Assembly (NCBI RefSeq): GCF_947501165.1
Contig: NZ_CANMUU010000002.1
Span: forward strand, 620,001-684,000
DNA: 64,000 bases
From: an uncultured Allomuricauda sp.
GTDB taxonomy: Bacteria > Bacteroidota > Bacteroidia > Flavobacteriales > Flavobacteriaceae
Direction: 5' to 3'
The position numbers and the translations under genes are program-made. The notes under the pieces are model-generated. The model saw only the letters and a list, made by a program, of their open reading frames with translations, did not search any database and was not told the origin of the DNA. This document shows positions 52,808 to 61,804 of this stretch, piece after piece (position 1 is the first letter of the stretch; every line of letters begins with the position of its first letter).

Positions 52808-53266
52808 ATGATACAAAGACAAGGCCTTAGAACACAAGCACTTTTAATTCTTGTGCTTGGAATAACTGCACTGATATCTGCTTGTGGCGATAGCAAGGAA
52901 AAGAACGAAAACCTGCAACAAGCCTTCAAATTTCACGAGGAGGCGATTAAATTTCGTCAAACAGCCGAAGACCAAATTTCCAAACTCAAGGCAGATACCG
53001 ATTCTTTATTTGTTGCGACGTATTCAAACGATTTAAAATCCATTAGTAGTGCATTAGAGGCATGGGACGAACAACTCATAGAAGTGCCTGGTTTTGAGGA
53101 AGAACATGACCATTCACATCACGATCACTCAGGTCACGATCATGACCACCACCATCACAATCATTCACAACAAGAACTGACACCAGAACAACATTTGGAG
53201 GTCCAACAACATCTATTGCAAGAAATAAAAGGACTTGTAGAGAAAATCAATAGCATAAAACAATAG
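52808..53266 (+). CDS. His-rich lipoprotein of unknown family
   Basis: A 152-residue lipoprotein (lipobox TALISAC near residue 26). The mature protein is a long helical coil with FKFHEEAIKFRQTAEDQ, then around residues 98-118 a stretch of alternating histidine and aspartate with HHDHSGHDHDHHHHNHS, then another helix. The His/Asp tract should bind zinc, copper or nickel at the periplasmic face. It resembles the periplasmic parts of metal transport or storage proteins but matches none I can name. The best promoter of the window precedes it, and no metal transporter lies beside it. Confidence 0.7.
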   Translation: MIQRQGLRTQALLILVLGITALISACGDSKEKNENLQQAFKFHEEAIKFRQTAEDQISKLKADTDSLFVATYSNDLKSISSALEAWDEQLIEVPGFEEEHDHSHHDHSGHDHDHHHHNHSQQELTPEQHLEVQQHLLQEIKGLVEKINSIKQ

Positions 53267-53356
53267 CCTTGTTTTACACCAATATCTTTTGGTTTGACTC
53301 AATAGCCATAACTCTTGATGGATTGCCACGTGTGGACAACATGAAAATAGTGTAGT

Positions 53357-53884
53357 ATGATATTAAGTGGTTCGGAAATGGCCAGACGCATGGGCACGGA
53401 CATAGCAATAGATCCTTACGACCCAAAACAACTTAACCCCAATAGTTATAACCTTCGACTTCACGATGAGTTATTGGTGTATGCTAATCCGGTATTGGAT
53501 ATGAAAATTGATAACACCGTATCCAAATTAACTATTCCATCGGATGGTTTGCAGCTAGAACCGGGCAGGCTCTATCTCGGTCGCACTATGGAGCATACAC
53601 GTACGGACAATCTAGTTCCCATGCTTGAAGGTAGAAGCAGTATTGGTAGGCTTGGCATGTTTGTACATGTGACCGCAGGTTTTGGAGATGTAGGGTTCAA
53701 CGGTTATTGGACATTGGAAATTTTTGTGGTACAGCCACTTATCATATATCCAAAAATAGAAATTTGTCAAATCTATTACCATCACATAGAAGGCGACTAT
53801 ACGACATACAAGAAAGGAAAGTATCAAAACAACGAAGGTATCCAGCCAAGCAAAATGTTTCAAGATTTTAAGCAAAACGAATAG
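53357..53884 (+). CDS. dcd: dCTP deaminase
   Basis: A 175-residue enzyme of the dUTPase-like fold converting dCTP to dUTP and ammonia. It has LNPNSYNLRLHDELLVY near residue 28, the conserved EGRSSIGRLGMFVHVTAGF segment near 94-112 carrying the catalytic arginine and serine, and WTLEIFVVQPL near 121 with the catalytic glutamate. Length is typical. It is alone in this direction; pyrimidine genes are not adjacent. Confidence 0.93.
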   Translation: MILSGSEMARRMGTDIAIDPYDPKQLNPNSYNLRLHDELLVYANPVLDMKIDNTVSKLTIPSDGLQLEPGRLYLGRTMEHTRTDNLVPMLEGRSSIGRLGMFVHVTAGFGDVGFNGYWTLEIFVVQPLIIYPKIEICQIYYHHIEGDYTTYKKGKYQNNEGIQPSKMFQDFKQNE

Positions 53885-53940
53885 GATAGCTATTTGACCA
53901 TTATGTTTGTAAAACGCTCGTGCCTATTTCCTTAAATCAC

Positions 53941-54993
53941 TTATGAGGTTCCCTTTTTTCGATATGAAGATGGTGTTGTGCCTTCAAACTTTTTAAAAGC
54001 TCCATTAAATGAGGATAGACTGCTAAAACCAACATCAAAGGCGATAGATGATATGGTATATTTTTCATTTTCGTCCTTTAGAAGTAATTTTTTGGAGTCT
54101 TGAATGCGCCGGTAATTGATGAAATCGTTAAAGTTTTGTTTTGCATGTTCATTCACAACCAGGGATATCTGTTGTGCACTCTTCCCAAGAATTTTGCTGA
54201 GCTTGGATAGTGAAAGGTCCGGTTCAAGGTACAATTTGTTGTCTATGACCAGTTTAGAAACCTCATTAAAAAGGTATTTATTGGTGTTTTCTTTGAACAC
54301 CATACCGTCCAAATCGGTAGCCTTTAGTTGAAAAGCTCTATAACTTAAAAAATAAATAACCACGGAATATAATATAGGTCCAATGATGTATGGTACAGCA
54401 TCATCCAGAATATTGAGTACATAGGTGCCCCAAATTAGCATGAAACCAACTAGTAACGAATGTAACCATACAAATACCGCCTTTTGGGATTTTGTCTGCT
54501 GTTGTTTTGGAAATTCCTTTTGTGTCAACCGAAATTCACGCCATGCCAAACCGATATAAAAAGCCAAATGGAGATATATAAAAATAAGCCCACTGGAAAA
54601 GATGATGATTACCCATTTGCTATTCTCATACCATCCTCGAGTCACGAACAGGCTTGCACTAAAAATCAGGATAAAAGGCACCAATTCCAGCAGGTAAGAT
54701 TTGGTAATTTTGAACTTGGTACGGGTCATACTAAGCACATACCAACGCAATAGCGGCCCAATCAACAATAGGAATGTGAGTCCGATAAAAATAAAAACTG
54801 GCTCTAAGCCTTCCCCAAAATTAAGCAACACCGATTTTCCAATCCGAAACGCCATAAAAATCAGAATAAGCCCCAGAAGGAGATTGGATTGACTTTTTTT
54901 CTTTTTAAAGAAAATGAGATAAATGGCAAAGAGCATTCCATGCAGGAGACCTGCACTACTAAGAACTATCAATGCTACATCTAAAACTTTCAA
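53941..54993 (-). CDS. AraC-family regulator with membrane N-terminus
   Basis: A 350-residue protein starting at a TTG (TTG AAA GTT). Residues 1-230 carry about seven hydrophobic helices (VLDVALIVLSSAGLLHGMLFAIYLIF, then LLLGLILIFMAFRIGKSVLL and others). The C-terminal 110 residues are an AraC double helix-turn-helix (LSLSKLSKILGKSAQQISLVVNEH, then IAFDVGFSSLSSFNGAFKKFEGTTPSSYRKK). It is paralogous to the one at 50223-51242. The gene upstream on the same strand encodes the PfpI-like membrane protein, so it may regulate that gene or itself. Confidence 0.88.
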   Translation of the reverse strand: MKVLDVALIVLSSAGLLHGMLFAIYLIFFKKKKSQSNLLLGLILIFMAFRIGKSVLLNFGEGLEPVFIFIGLTFLLLIGPLLRWYVLSMTRTKFKITKSYLLELVPFILIFSASLFVTRGWYENSKWVIIIFSSGLIFIYLHLAFYIGLAWREFRLTQKEFPKQQQTKSQKAVFVWLHSLLVGFMLIWGTYVLNILDDAVPYIIGPILYSVVIYFLSYRAFQLKATDLDGMVFKENTNKYLFNEVSKLVIDNKLYLEPDLSLSKLSKILGKSAQQISLVVNEHAKQNFNDFINYRRIQDSKKLLLKDENEKYTISSIAFDVGFSSLSSFNGAFKKFEGTTPSSYRKKGTS

Positions 54994-55089
54994 AAACCAA
55001 CGTTTTGACTAAAATATAAATATTTAAGAGGTCAACCTTATAAACCTATCAGGACTATAAACCGTCTTTTTAATTATTTCAATTGAATG

Positions 55090-56193
55090 TTATCTTTTAT
55101 TGGACATCTTTTTACTGTAAGAGGTCAACCCTACCAAACCAAAAAAGCTACCAATGTCTCCCCGCATTGCTGCAATCAAACTGTGTTTAGCGATAAGAAT
55201 ACGTTCTATTTCAACTTTCCTATCCATATACATCTCTTCAACTAGGACCTTGGCATTTTGTGAACCAGAATTCTCATACGCTATCAGCACTTCAACCGCA
55301 TTTTCTTCGGCAGTAAGACTTCTGTACTTCGGAGTATATCCCATTTCTTGGACCATAGTCTCGGCCATTTTCCAAGTGGACCAAGGATTTTGCCCGGTCA
55401 CTAAATTCTTCTCATGGCTTATCTGTTCCAAATACATCGCACCTTCATTAAATTGGGCTCCTTGATCTACCAATTTATCCTGTAACAGAAAGGGGAATAT
55501 GGATTTTGCTTCAGGTATAAGCAATAATTCTTCATCGTTGGTGAATCCACTTACAGTTTTGTCTTTCAGTAAATGCTTGCCACTATCTAAAACTACATTG
55601 ACCAAGGCTGCAGGACCATGACAGACAGCTCCGATTACTTTATCGGACTGATACAATTCGCGAACAATTGCCTGTATGGCTTTGTTCTCTGGAAAATCGA
55701 ACATAGCACCCTTGCCACCAACAAAGAATACTGCCTGATAGTCGGATGGTCTAATCTGGTCCACTGGGATGGTATTCGTGGCCTTATGTTGCGCAATGCT
55801 ATCGTTCAAAAAGGCGAAGTCGAACTCTCCCATGTCCTCATCATCTATAACTACCTTGGGTTTACCCCCTTTTGGACTAGCAATGTCAACATCAAAACCA
55901 TTAGCTTGAAACACATAATAAGCACGTGATAGTTCCGTAAGTTCATAACCAGTGCTCTTACCACTGGCTCCCATGGTTTTTGCACTTGTAACCACGGCCA
56001 ACACTTTTCCCCTATAAATTGGTACGTTTTCGGTAATATAGGTTAAGTCGGTTGGTTGGACTTTGGTAGGGTCTACTTGCCCATCTTTTTTGGGAATAAG
56101 ACTCATAAACCACAAACCAAATCCGAATAACAAAAGAATCAAAGAGGTAAGACCAATCAGACTCCATTTAATGATAGGATATTTCTTGAGCAT
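55090..56193 (-). CDS. Membrane-anchored DJ-1/PfpI-family protein with C-terminal extension
   Basis: A 367-residue protein. A single N-terminal membrane helix (residues 11-33, SLIGLTSLILLLFGFGLWFM) precedes a PfpI/class I glutamine-amidotransferase-like domain. VLAVVTSAKTMGASGKSTGYELTELSRAY occurs near residue 65, and the nucleophile cysteine is in GAVCHGPAALVN near 193. A C-terminal helical part of about 80 residues (from YRSLTAEENAVEVL) has no match I know. Relatives are chaperone- or glyoxalase-like. The membrane anchor is unusual and places the domain in the periplasm. Confidence 0.8.
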   Translation of the reverse strand: MLKKYPIIKWSLIGLTSLILLLFGFGLWFMSLIPKKDGQVDPTKVQPTDLTYITENVPIYRGKVLAVVTSAKTMGASGKSTGYELTELSRAYYVFQANGFDVDIASPKGGKPKVVIDDEDMGEFDFAFLNDSIAQHKATNTIPVDQIRPSDYQAVFFVGGKGAMFDFPENKAIQAIVRELYQSDKVIGAVCHGPAALVNVVLDSGKHLLKDKTVSGFTNDEELLLIPEAKSIFPFLLQDKLVDQGAQFNEGAMYLEQISHEKNLVTGQNPWSTWKMAETMVQEMGYTPKYRSLTAEENAVEVLIAYENSGSQNAKVLVEEMYMDRKVEIERILIAKHSLIAAMRGDIGSFFGLVGLTSYSKKMSNKR

Positions 56194-56352
56194 ACTATTG
56201 AATTTATAATTACGCTACGAAGAAAGGTATCACCCTATGCAAAAACTGTCGAAATGATAATTCCGTCAGTGTAAAAAATCATTCCGTTAGTACATTGACC
56301 TCACCTACTCTACTGCTAAGGGTTTTATGAGAAGCGATATGCTTTACTACTT

Positions 56353-58353
56353 CTACAAAAAAGCTGGTAAAATTCGTTCAGCAATTATTTGCAGTGTTTT
56401 GTTTTCGTTATCATGGGCAGTAACTACAACCATAAGGTCAAGTTCATCAATAAGGATGATATATTGTCCTCCTCCACCCTGGGCAGACCTACAGAAGTAC
56501 GTGGCATCTCCAACTTTTAAATCCGCGCTCCACCAATAATAACCATATCCCTGTTTAGAGACATCCTTACCGCCACCATATACATCATCGTCACCGGTTA
56601 AAAGTATTCTACTGATGGCTTTGTCAATAAACGCTTCTGAAATTAGCTGTTCGCCGTTCCACTTACCTTTGTTCTTGGTCAATTTGCCCCACTTGACCAT
56701 ATCGCGTGATGTGAAACTAGTACGCCAGCCTGCTTCAGGCAAACCGCTAGGTGAAGTTTTCCAAGTATAATTGGTAATACCCAATTTATCCAGCAATTCG
56801 GTTTTGATAAAATCTTCTGCCGATCCTGGAACAACAACCTCAATAACCTGCATCACTAGGTCAGGACCGGTACCATATTTAAACTCTTGAGTAGCTGGAG
56901 TGATAGGAGCGCTATGTTCAAGAATGGCCTGTATCTGCTGCTGTCCCTGTATTTGGTTGGGATTTTTCCGAAATGCTTCCCACTGTTCCTCAGAGATTCT
57001 AATCCCAGTGCTCATGGTCAATGCCTTATGCAATGTAATTAGCTCCGCACCTTCTACAAATTTTGTTGAATCCAACTCTTTCAAAAAATCAACCAAAGGT
57101 TTTTCTAAATCAGCCATGGTCAGGTATCCCATTTGAATGGCTCTTCCAAGTGCCAAGGAAGTATATGCTTTGGTAGCAGACGCTTGTGGATGGGGCAAAT
57201 TCATACGCCCTCGTGAATAATAAGACTCAAAGACCAGCTGATCTTTGTGGTAGATAAGAAAGCTATCGTAATAGTCGTGTTTCTTGTTTGCAATTTCTTC
57301 AGCTAGCTCACGGATCATTTTCGTATTGCCTCCATTATCCGTTATTTTTCCAACGCTAATCCCATCTTTTCTATCCTCCGGTTCAGTACTTATAAATGCG
57401 TTATTGGTTTGCGGAATATCAAAAAAAGAGAGGTCCTTAACACCTATGGTATCATGGTTTATTGTTGTTGACAACCATGCTATACTTTGTACAGCAGTCA
57501 TGGGAAAAGCAGTTTGATGATTACCTTCTATAAGCTTTTTTTGTAGAGATAAACCTCTATCCCTTCTTCCTTTCAGAACCCGAAAGAACTCCTCCATGGG
57601 CTCAACCATTTTACTTTCTTGATTACCGTACGAAAGAAACACGTTTGCATGTAAACTTTTATCCGCATCTGAGGTTATTGAATCGAGTTTGGCATTAAGT
57701 GAAGATAAATAAGGTACTTCGTTTTGTATAGATGGACTACCTAGAATGTAATTAGTAAAAGTATCCGGTTGGGTCAACAAGGTATAGGCACCAAACTCCC
57801 CTCCTAATGAATACCCAAAATAGGTACGGCTACGCGAATCTGCACGATAATTACGTTCCACATAGGTAATGACTTCATCTCGAATAAAATCTAAATGCGT
57901 ATTGGCCTGACCTAATTGATACTTAGTTTGGATTTCTGGTTTTGTTGATTTTTGCATACTATAATCTCGAAAACGACTAACATGTTCACCAATTTCTTCT
58001 TTTAAATCTTTATTGATGTCTTTTTGCCACGAAATCCCAACTAGAATGATATCTTCAAGCATGTATTCTGTTGAAGCAGACAATATTTCAAGATGCCATG
58101 ATGCATCAGTAAAATAGATAACGGGATAGGTTACATCTGTAGTTTTGGAATAGTTTTTTGGCAACTTTATATAGAGTTCGTAGTTTCTTTCCATCTTCGC
58201 ATTGGTAATGGGAATCACCTCAAAATGTGACAATCCTAAGGAAGACCTTTTGGTATCATGTTTTTTGGTTTTTACACTTTTTCCCTGAGCAAATGTTAGG
58301 GCAGTATTAAAAAGTACAACGGTAATTAATAACACAATTTGGATTGCTCTCAT
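56353..58353 (-). CDS. Exported fusion of esterase and beta-lactamase-like domains
   Basis: About 666 residues from the ATG at 58353, giving a Sec signal (MRAIQIVLLITVVLFNTALTFAQ). Residues 40-290 are an esterase-type alpha/beta hydrolase with FGYSLGGEFGAYTLL near residue 187 and GNHQTAFP as the histidine strand. Residues 310-660 are a serine beta-lactamase/PBP-like domain with SATKAYTSL as the SxxK box near 402, and KYGTGPDLV near 488. The two hydrolases presumably act in sequence on one exported substrate. Such a fusion is uncommon. Upstream and divergent is the LytS/LytTR sensor pair. Confidence 0.8.
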   Translation of the reverse strand: MRAIQIVLLITVVLFNTALTFAQGKSVKTKKHDTKRSSLGLSHFEVIPITNAKMERNYELYIKLPKNYSKTTDVTYPVIYFTDASWHLEILSASTEYMLEDIILVGISWQKDINKDLKEEIGEHVSRFRDYSMQKSTKPEIQTKYQLGQANTHLDFIRDEVITYVERNYRADSRSRTYFGYSLGGEFGAYTLLTQPDTFTNYILGSPSIQNEVPYLSSLNAKLDSITSDADKSLHANVFLSYGNQESKMVEPMEEFFRVLKGRRDRGLSLQKKLIEGNHQTAFPMTAVQSIAWLSTTINHDTIGVKDLSFFDIPQTNNAFISTEPEDRKDGISVGKITDNGGNTKMIRELAEEIANKKHDYYDSFLIYHKDQLVFESYYSRGRMNLPHPQASATKAYTSLALGRAIQMGYLTMADLEKPLVDFLKELDSTKFVEGAELITLHKALTMSTGIRISEEQWEAFRKNPNQIQGQQQIQAILEHSAPITPATQEFKYGTGPDLVMQVIEVVVPGSAEDFIKTELLDKLGITNYTWKTSPSGLPEAGWRTSFTSRDMVKWGKLTKNKGKWNGEQLISEAFIDKAISRILLTGDDDVYGGGKDVSKQGYGYYWWSADLKVGDATYFCRSAQGGGGQYIILIDELDLMVVVTAHDNENKTLQIIAERILPAFL

Positions 58354-58589
58354 AGTTAATTTCTTTAGTTTTTTATTGGAATCAATCATTAGCATTTTAT
58401 GCCTAGCTTTTGGCACTTCTGACTAACCATCAGATAAATGTATTGTAGAATATGGGACATGGATTTTTTATAGGATAAACACAAAATTTAAATGATGAAG
58501 TCATTTCATCATTGCTATCAGCCTTTCATAAGAAATTACAAGAACTCATACCTATACATAGTACCTTTGGCCTTTTAACCAAAATATTT

Positions 58590-59579
58590 ATGTTCAGTAG
58601 GTCTTTGAAGAATACCATACTAATCAATATAGCGGCATTCGTTTTGGTCGCCTTGCTTGAGATATTGAGCATTTGGACAATCAAAGACAGGTTTGATACT
58701 GATTTTTTGTTTTACCTGCGTGGGATCAATTATGCAGTCATAATAATGATTATAATTTGGTTCAACCATTTTGTACTTATTCCCTTTTTTCTAGATAAAC
58801 GCAAGTATCTATTATACGGTATTTTGCTCATTGGGAGTATATTTTTGGGCTCTTACATCAAAGGGTACGAAAGCGGATGGGAAGTGGTTTCGAAATTCTT
58901 TTTCTTTCTTATATACACCACCGGAACAGGTATGGCTGCTTTTCTTTTACGTAGAAATATCATTATCCAAAGAGAAACCGACGAAAAGGAGAAACTACAA
59001 AGAGAGATAGAGCTCAACTATCTAAAAGAACAAGTAAACCCACACTTTTTGTTTAATTCTCTAAACAGCATTTACTCCCTTTCTAGACAACAATCGCCAG
59101 AAACCCCTATTGTTGTTATGCAGCTCTCAGAATTAATGAGGTATCAATTGGAAAGTGCAAAAAAAGATACCGTTTTGCTGAGGGAAGAACTTGAGTTTTT
59201 AGAAAATTATTTGCTACTTGAAGAGAAAAGACTTAGTAAGCGCTGTACTATTGAATTTGTGATTGGGGGTGATTTATTGGATTATTCCATTGCACCCATG
59301 TTACTTATTCCATTTGTTGAAAATGCAGTAAAGCATGGTGCCCAAAGTACAAACAAGCAAAGTGTAATTGATGTTTCGGCAACTATGAAAAAAACAAAAC
59401 TTCATTTTTCGGTTGTAAACTCCAAACCTACTATAGTCAATGAATCTAAAAGAGAAGGTATGGGACTTGAAAATGTGAAAAGAAGGCTTAATCTATTATA
59501 TCCCAATTCCCACACGTTAATAATTAATGATACAGATAAAGTATATCGTGTGAATTTAACTATTGATTTAAAAGCTTAA
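58590..59579 (+). CDS. LytS-type sensor histidine kinase
   Basis: A 329-residue protein; the ATG at 58590 gives MFSRSLKNTILINIAAF, in place of a TTG 78 bases upstream. Four hydrophobic helices occupy residues 10-135. A coiled stretch rich in glutamate and lysine leads to the phosphoacceptor region KEQVNPHFLFNSLNSIYSLSRQQ, typical of LytS kinases where the histidine lies in the PHFLFN motif. The N-box is FVENAVKHG and the G-box is GMGLENVKRRL. Its cognate regulator starts five bases after the stop codon. It diverges from the esterase fusion gene and may control it. Confidence 0.92.
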   Translation: MFSRSLKNTILINIAAFVLVALLEILSIWTIKDRFDTDFLFYLRGINYAVIIMIIIWFNHFVLIPFFLDKRKYLLYGILLIGSIFLGSYIKGYESGWEVVSKFFFFLIYTTGTGMAAFLLRRNIIIQRETDEKEKLQREIELNYLKEQVNPHFLFNSLNSIYSLSRQQSPETPIVVMQLSELMRYQLESAKKDTVLLREELEFLENYLLLEEKRLSKRCTIEFVIGGDLLDYSIAPMLLIPFVENAVKHGAQSTNKQSVIDVSATMKKTKLHFSVVNSKPTIVNESKREGMGLENVKRRLNLLYPNSHTLIINDTDKVYRVNLTIDLKA

Positions 59580-59584
59580 AGTTG

Positions 59585-60274
59585 ATGTTTAAGGTAGGTA
59601 TTATAGATGACGAAATATTAGCGCGTAAAGTGATAGAAGAGTACTGTGGTAAAATTGATAACTTTCAAATAGTACTAAGCACCGGAAATCCTCTTGAGTT
59701 TATCAATTTTGTTCAACAAAACGAGGTTGACCTGATTTTTCTGGATATCCAGATGCCAGAACTTAATGGAATGGAAATATTGAGTGCTTTAGTAAGACCG
59801 CCTAAAGTAATCTTAACTACCGCATATTCCGAATACGCCTTGGAAAGTTATGACTACGGTGTTGTGGATTATTTATTGAAACCCATTAAAATTGAACGCT
59901 TTCTAAAGGCCGTAAACAAAGTTTCGTCTTCTACAATAGTGACACCGAAAAAACATATTCAAAGTGAAGAGCTTCAGATAAAGCATGACGGTATTCCCAT
60001 TAATGTTCCGTTTAATTCTATCCTTTTTATACAGAGTTTTGGAAACTATTTGAAAATCTTTACCGATTCAAGGATGTATTTGATATCCGAAACACTAACG
60101 AACATTATCACCCTATTGTCTGAAGATTTCCAACGCACGCATAAATCATATATTGCCAATTTGGCTAGGGTTTCCAAGGCATCACGGACCCATTTGTCTA
60201 TTGAAAATAATCAGGTGCCTGTAAGTACAACCTATAAGGTTATAGTCTCGGAAAAATTAAAAGCTTTGTCATAA
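59585..60274 (+). CDS. LytTR response regulator
   Basis: A 229-residue protein starting at the ATG at 59585. The receiver domain shows VGIIDDEILARKVIEEY, the phosphorylated aspartate in FLDIQMPELNG near residue 54, the threonine in TTAYSEYAL and the lysine in YLLKPIKIERFL. The LytTR DNA-binding domain covers residues 130-229 (FNSILFIQSFGNYLKIFTD, RTHKSYIANLARVSKAS). It acts with the LytS kinase immediately upstream. A strong hairpin terminator ends the pair. Confidence 0.95.
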   Translation: MFKVGIIDDEILARKVIEEYCGKIDNFQIVLSTGNPLEFINFVQQNEVDLIFLDIQMPELNGMEILSALVRPPKVILTTAYSEYALESYDYGVVDYLLKPIKIERFLKAVNKVSSSTIVTPKKHIQSEELQIKHDGIPINVPFNSILFIQSFGNYLKIFTDSRMYLISETLTNIITLLSEDFQRTHKSYIANLARVSKASRTHLSIENNQVPVSTTYKVIVSEKLKALS

Positions 60275-60290
60275 CTATTCGGAGTAAAAA

Positions 60291-60326
60291 AAACCGGTAA
60301 ACACCATTTTGGTCATTTACCGGTTT
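60291..60326. terminator. Bidirectional terminator after the LytTR gene
   Basis: AAACCGGTAAA (60291-60301) pairs perfectly with TTTACCGGTTT (60316-60326) over 11 positions, with an inner ACC/GGT extension. It lies between the LytTR gene and the convergent folE gene. Confidence 0.85.
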
Positions 60327-60357
60327 AGTTGTATTTCGAGTACTTCGCTAGTACTCT

Positions 60358-61062
60358 TTAATTATTAATGTAATTGTAAAGTTCTTGTATCTTTTCAGGG
60401 GTGTTGAATTTTCCACCGTAAAAAGAGGTAACCGTAGCCGAAGTATCATCTTTTATTCCTCTAGAGGAAACACATAAGTGTTTGGCATCAATAATTACCG
60501 CAACATCTTCAGTATCCAAAATGGATTGTAGCTCAAGTCCAATCTGATTAGTCAAACGTTCCTGTACCTGTGGACGTTTGGCATAGTATTGAACGATACG
60601 ATTTAATTTTGAAAGCCCAATTACCTTACCTGATGAAATATAGGCCACATGGGCCTTACCAATGATAGGTACAAAGTGGTGCTCACAATTTGAGTAAAAC
60701 GTAATATCTTTTTCAACCAACATTTGGTTGTATTGATACTTATTATCAAAAAGGGCCACTTTAGGTTTATTGGCAGGGTCCAGTCCAGAGAAGATTTCAT
60801 CGATATACATTTTAGCCACCCGCACGGGTGTGCCCTTCAATGAATCATCTGTTAAATCCAAGCCCATAACATCCATTATCTGAGCAAAAAGCCCAGCAAT
60901 CTGTTTCTTTTTTTCTTCATCCGTTTGCTCAAAAGCATCTGGCTTCATGGGTGTTTTGACGCCAGTATATAAATGGTCATCGCCAATCTCTTCGTGAGTT
61001 AAGGTGTTCAATAAGTCTTTTCCGTTTAGGTAATCTTCGAGTAGAAGTTCTTCGTTTTTCAT
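60358..61062 (-). CDS. folE: GTP cyclohydrolase I
   Basis: A 234-residue enzyme making dihydroneopterin triphosphate, the first step of folate synthesis. The zinc ligands are in SNCEHHFVPI near residue 123 (cysteine, histidine) and HLCVSSRG near 195 (cysteine). Substrate residues lie in GLSKLNRIVQYYAKRPQVQERLT near 151-173. The N-terminal 40 residues are an acidic extension common in Bacteroidetes. TAAATTTG (61168-61161, minus strand) is a good -7 box upstream, though no matching -33 TTG is properly spaced. Its neighbour upstream is mogA. Confidence 0.97.
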   Translation of the reverse strand: MKNEELLLEDYLNGKDLLNTLTHEEIGDDHLYTGVKTPMKPDAFEQTDEEKKKQIAGLFAQIMDVMGLDLTDDSLKGTPVRVAKMYIDEIFSGLDPANKPKVALFDNKYQYNQMLVEKDITFYSNCEHHFVPIIGKAHVAYISSGKVIGLSKLNRIVQYYAKRPQVQERLTNQIGLELQSILDTEDVAVIIDAKHLCVSSRGIKDDTSATVTSFYGGKFNTPEKIQELYNYINN

Positions 61063-61217
61063 ATGTTAATTCCAGTGAAGCAATGTATGCTCCCAGTTCA
61101 ATTAATAAGTATTTTCTATAAAGCTAATGATTTGTTTAATAAAACTCGTTAAATATTAAACAAATTTAACATACATATAGCTTATCCATATGAAAACAAA
61201 TATCATACCAATAGTAT

Positions 61218-61751
61218 TTAACCCTTGCGAGGTCGAAATACTTTCATGGTTTTTGGGTTTGATTCCAAATAAGGCCCCCCAATTAAGTCGATACAATACG
61301 GGATGGCAGGAAACACAGCTTCCAAACATTCTCTAATGGATTTTGGTTTACCTGGTAGGTTAACAATCAATGTGTTCCCACGGATTCCAGCGGTTTGCCT
61401 AGAGAGAATTGCAGTTGGCACATATTGAAGACTTACTTGTCTCATTTGTTCCCCAAATCCTGGCAATAGCTTTTCGCAGACGGCTATGGTTGCTTCCGGT
61501 GTTACATCTCGAACAGCTGGTCCTGTGCCTCCTGTTGTCACGATTAGACAACAATCTTTAGTATCGGCCATATTGATTAATTCCTTTTCTAGTAAATCTT
61601 GTTCATCAGGAATTACTGCATACTCCGCTTCCCAAGGACTGGTTAGCCATAAGTTTAGCAGTCGTTTCACTTCTTGTCCGGGCAAATCTTCATATTCGCC
61701 TCGACTGGCACGGTCTGATACGTTTATAATACCAACTTTTATCTTTTCCAA
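61218..61751 (-). CDS. mogA: Molybdopterin adenylyltransferase-like (MogA)
   Basis: A 177-residue protein starting at a TTG (MEKIKVGIINVSDRASRGEYED). The MogA/MoaB signature TTGGTGPAVRDVTPEA is near residues 75-90, and the late GKPKSIRECLEAVFPAIPYCIDL is the family closing helix. It adenylates molybdopterin so that MoeA can insert molybdate. It is about 42 kb from the molybdenum operon, so it is not part of that transcript. Between folE and a penicillin acylase gene, its context is unrelated. Confidence 0.9.
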   Translation of the reverse strand: MEKIKVGIINVSDRASRGEYEDLPGQEVKRLLNLWLTSPWEAEYAVIPDEQDLLEKELINMADTKDCCLIVTTGGTGPAVRDVTPEATIAVCEKLLPGFGEQMRQVSLQYVPTAILSRQTAGIRGNTLIVNLPGKPKSIRECLEAVFPAIPYCIDLIGGPYLESNPKTMKVFRPRKG

Positions 61752-61804
61752 TTATTCTAAATTTTAAGATTTAATAGATATACGCTTTAAACGTTCACTA
61801 ATTG

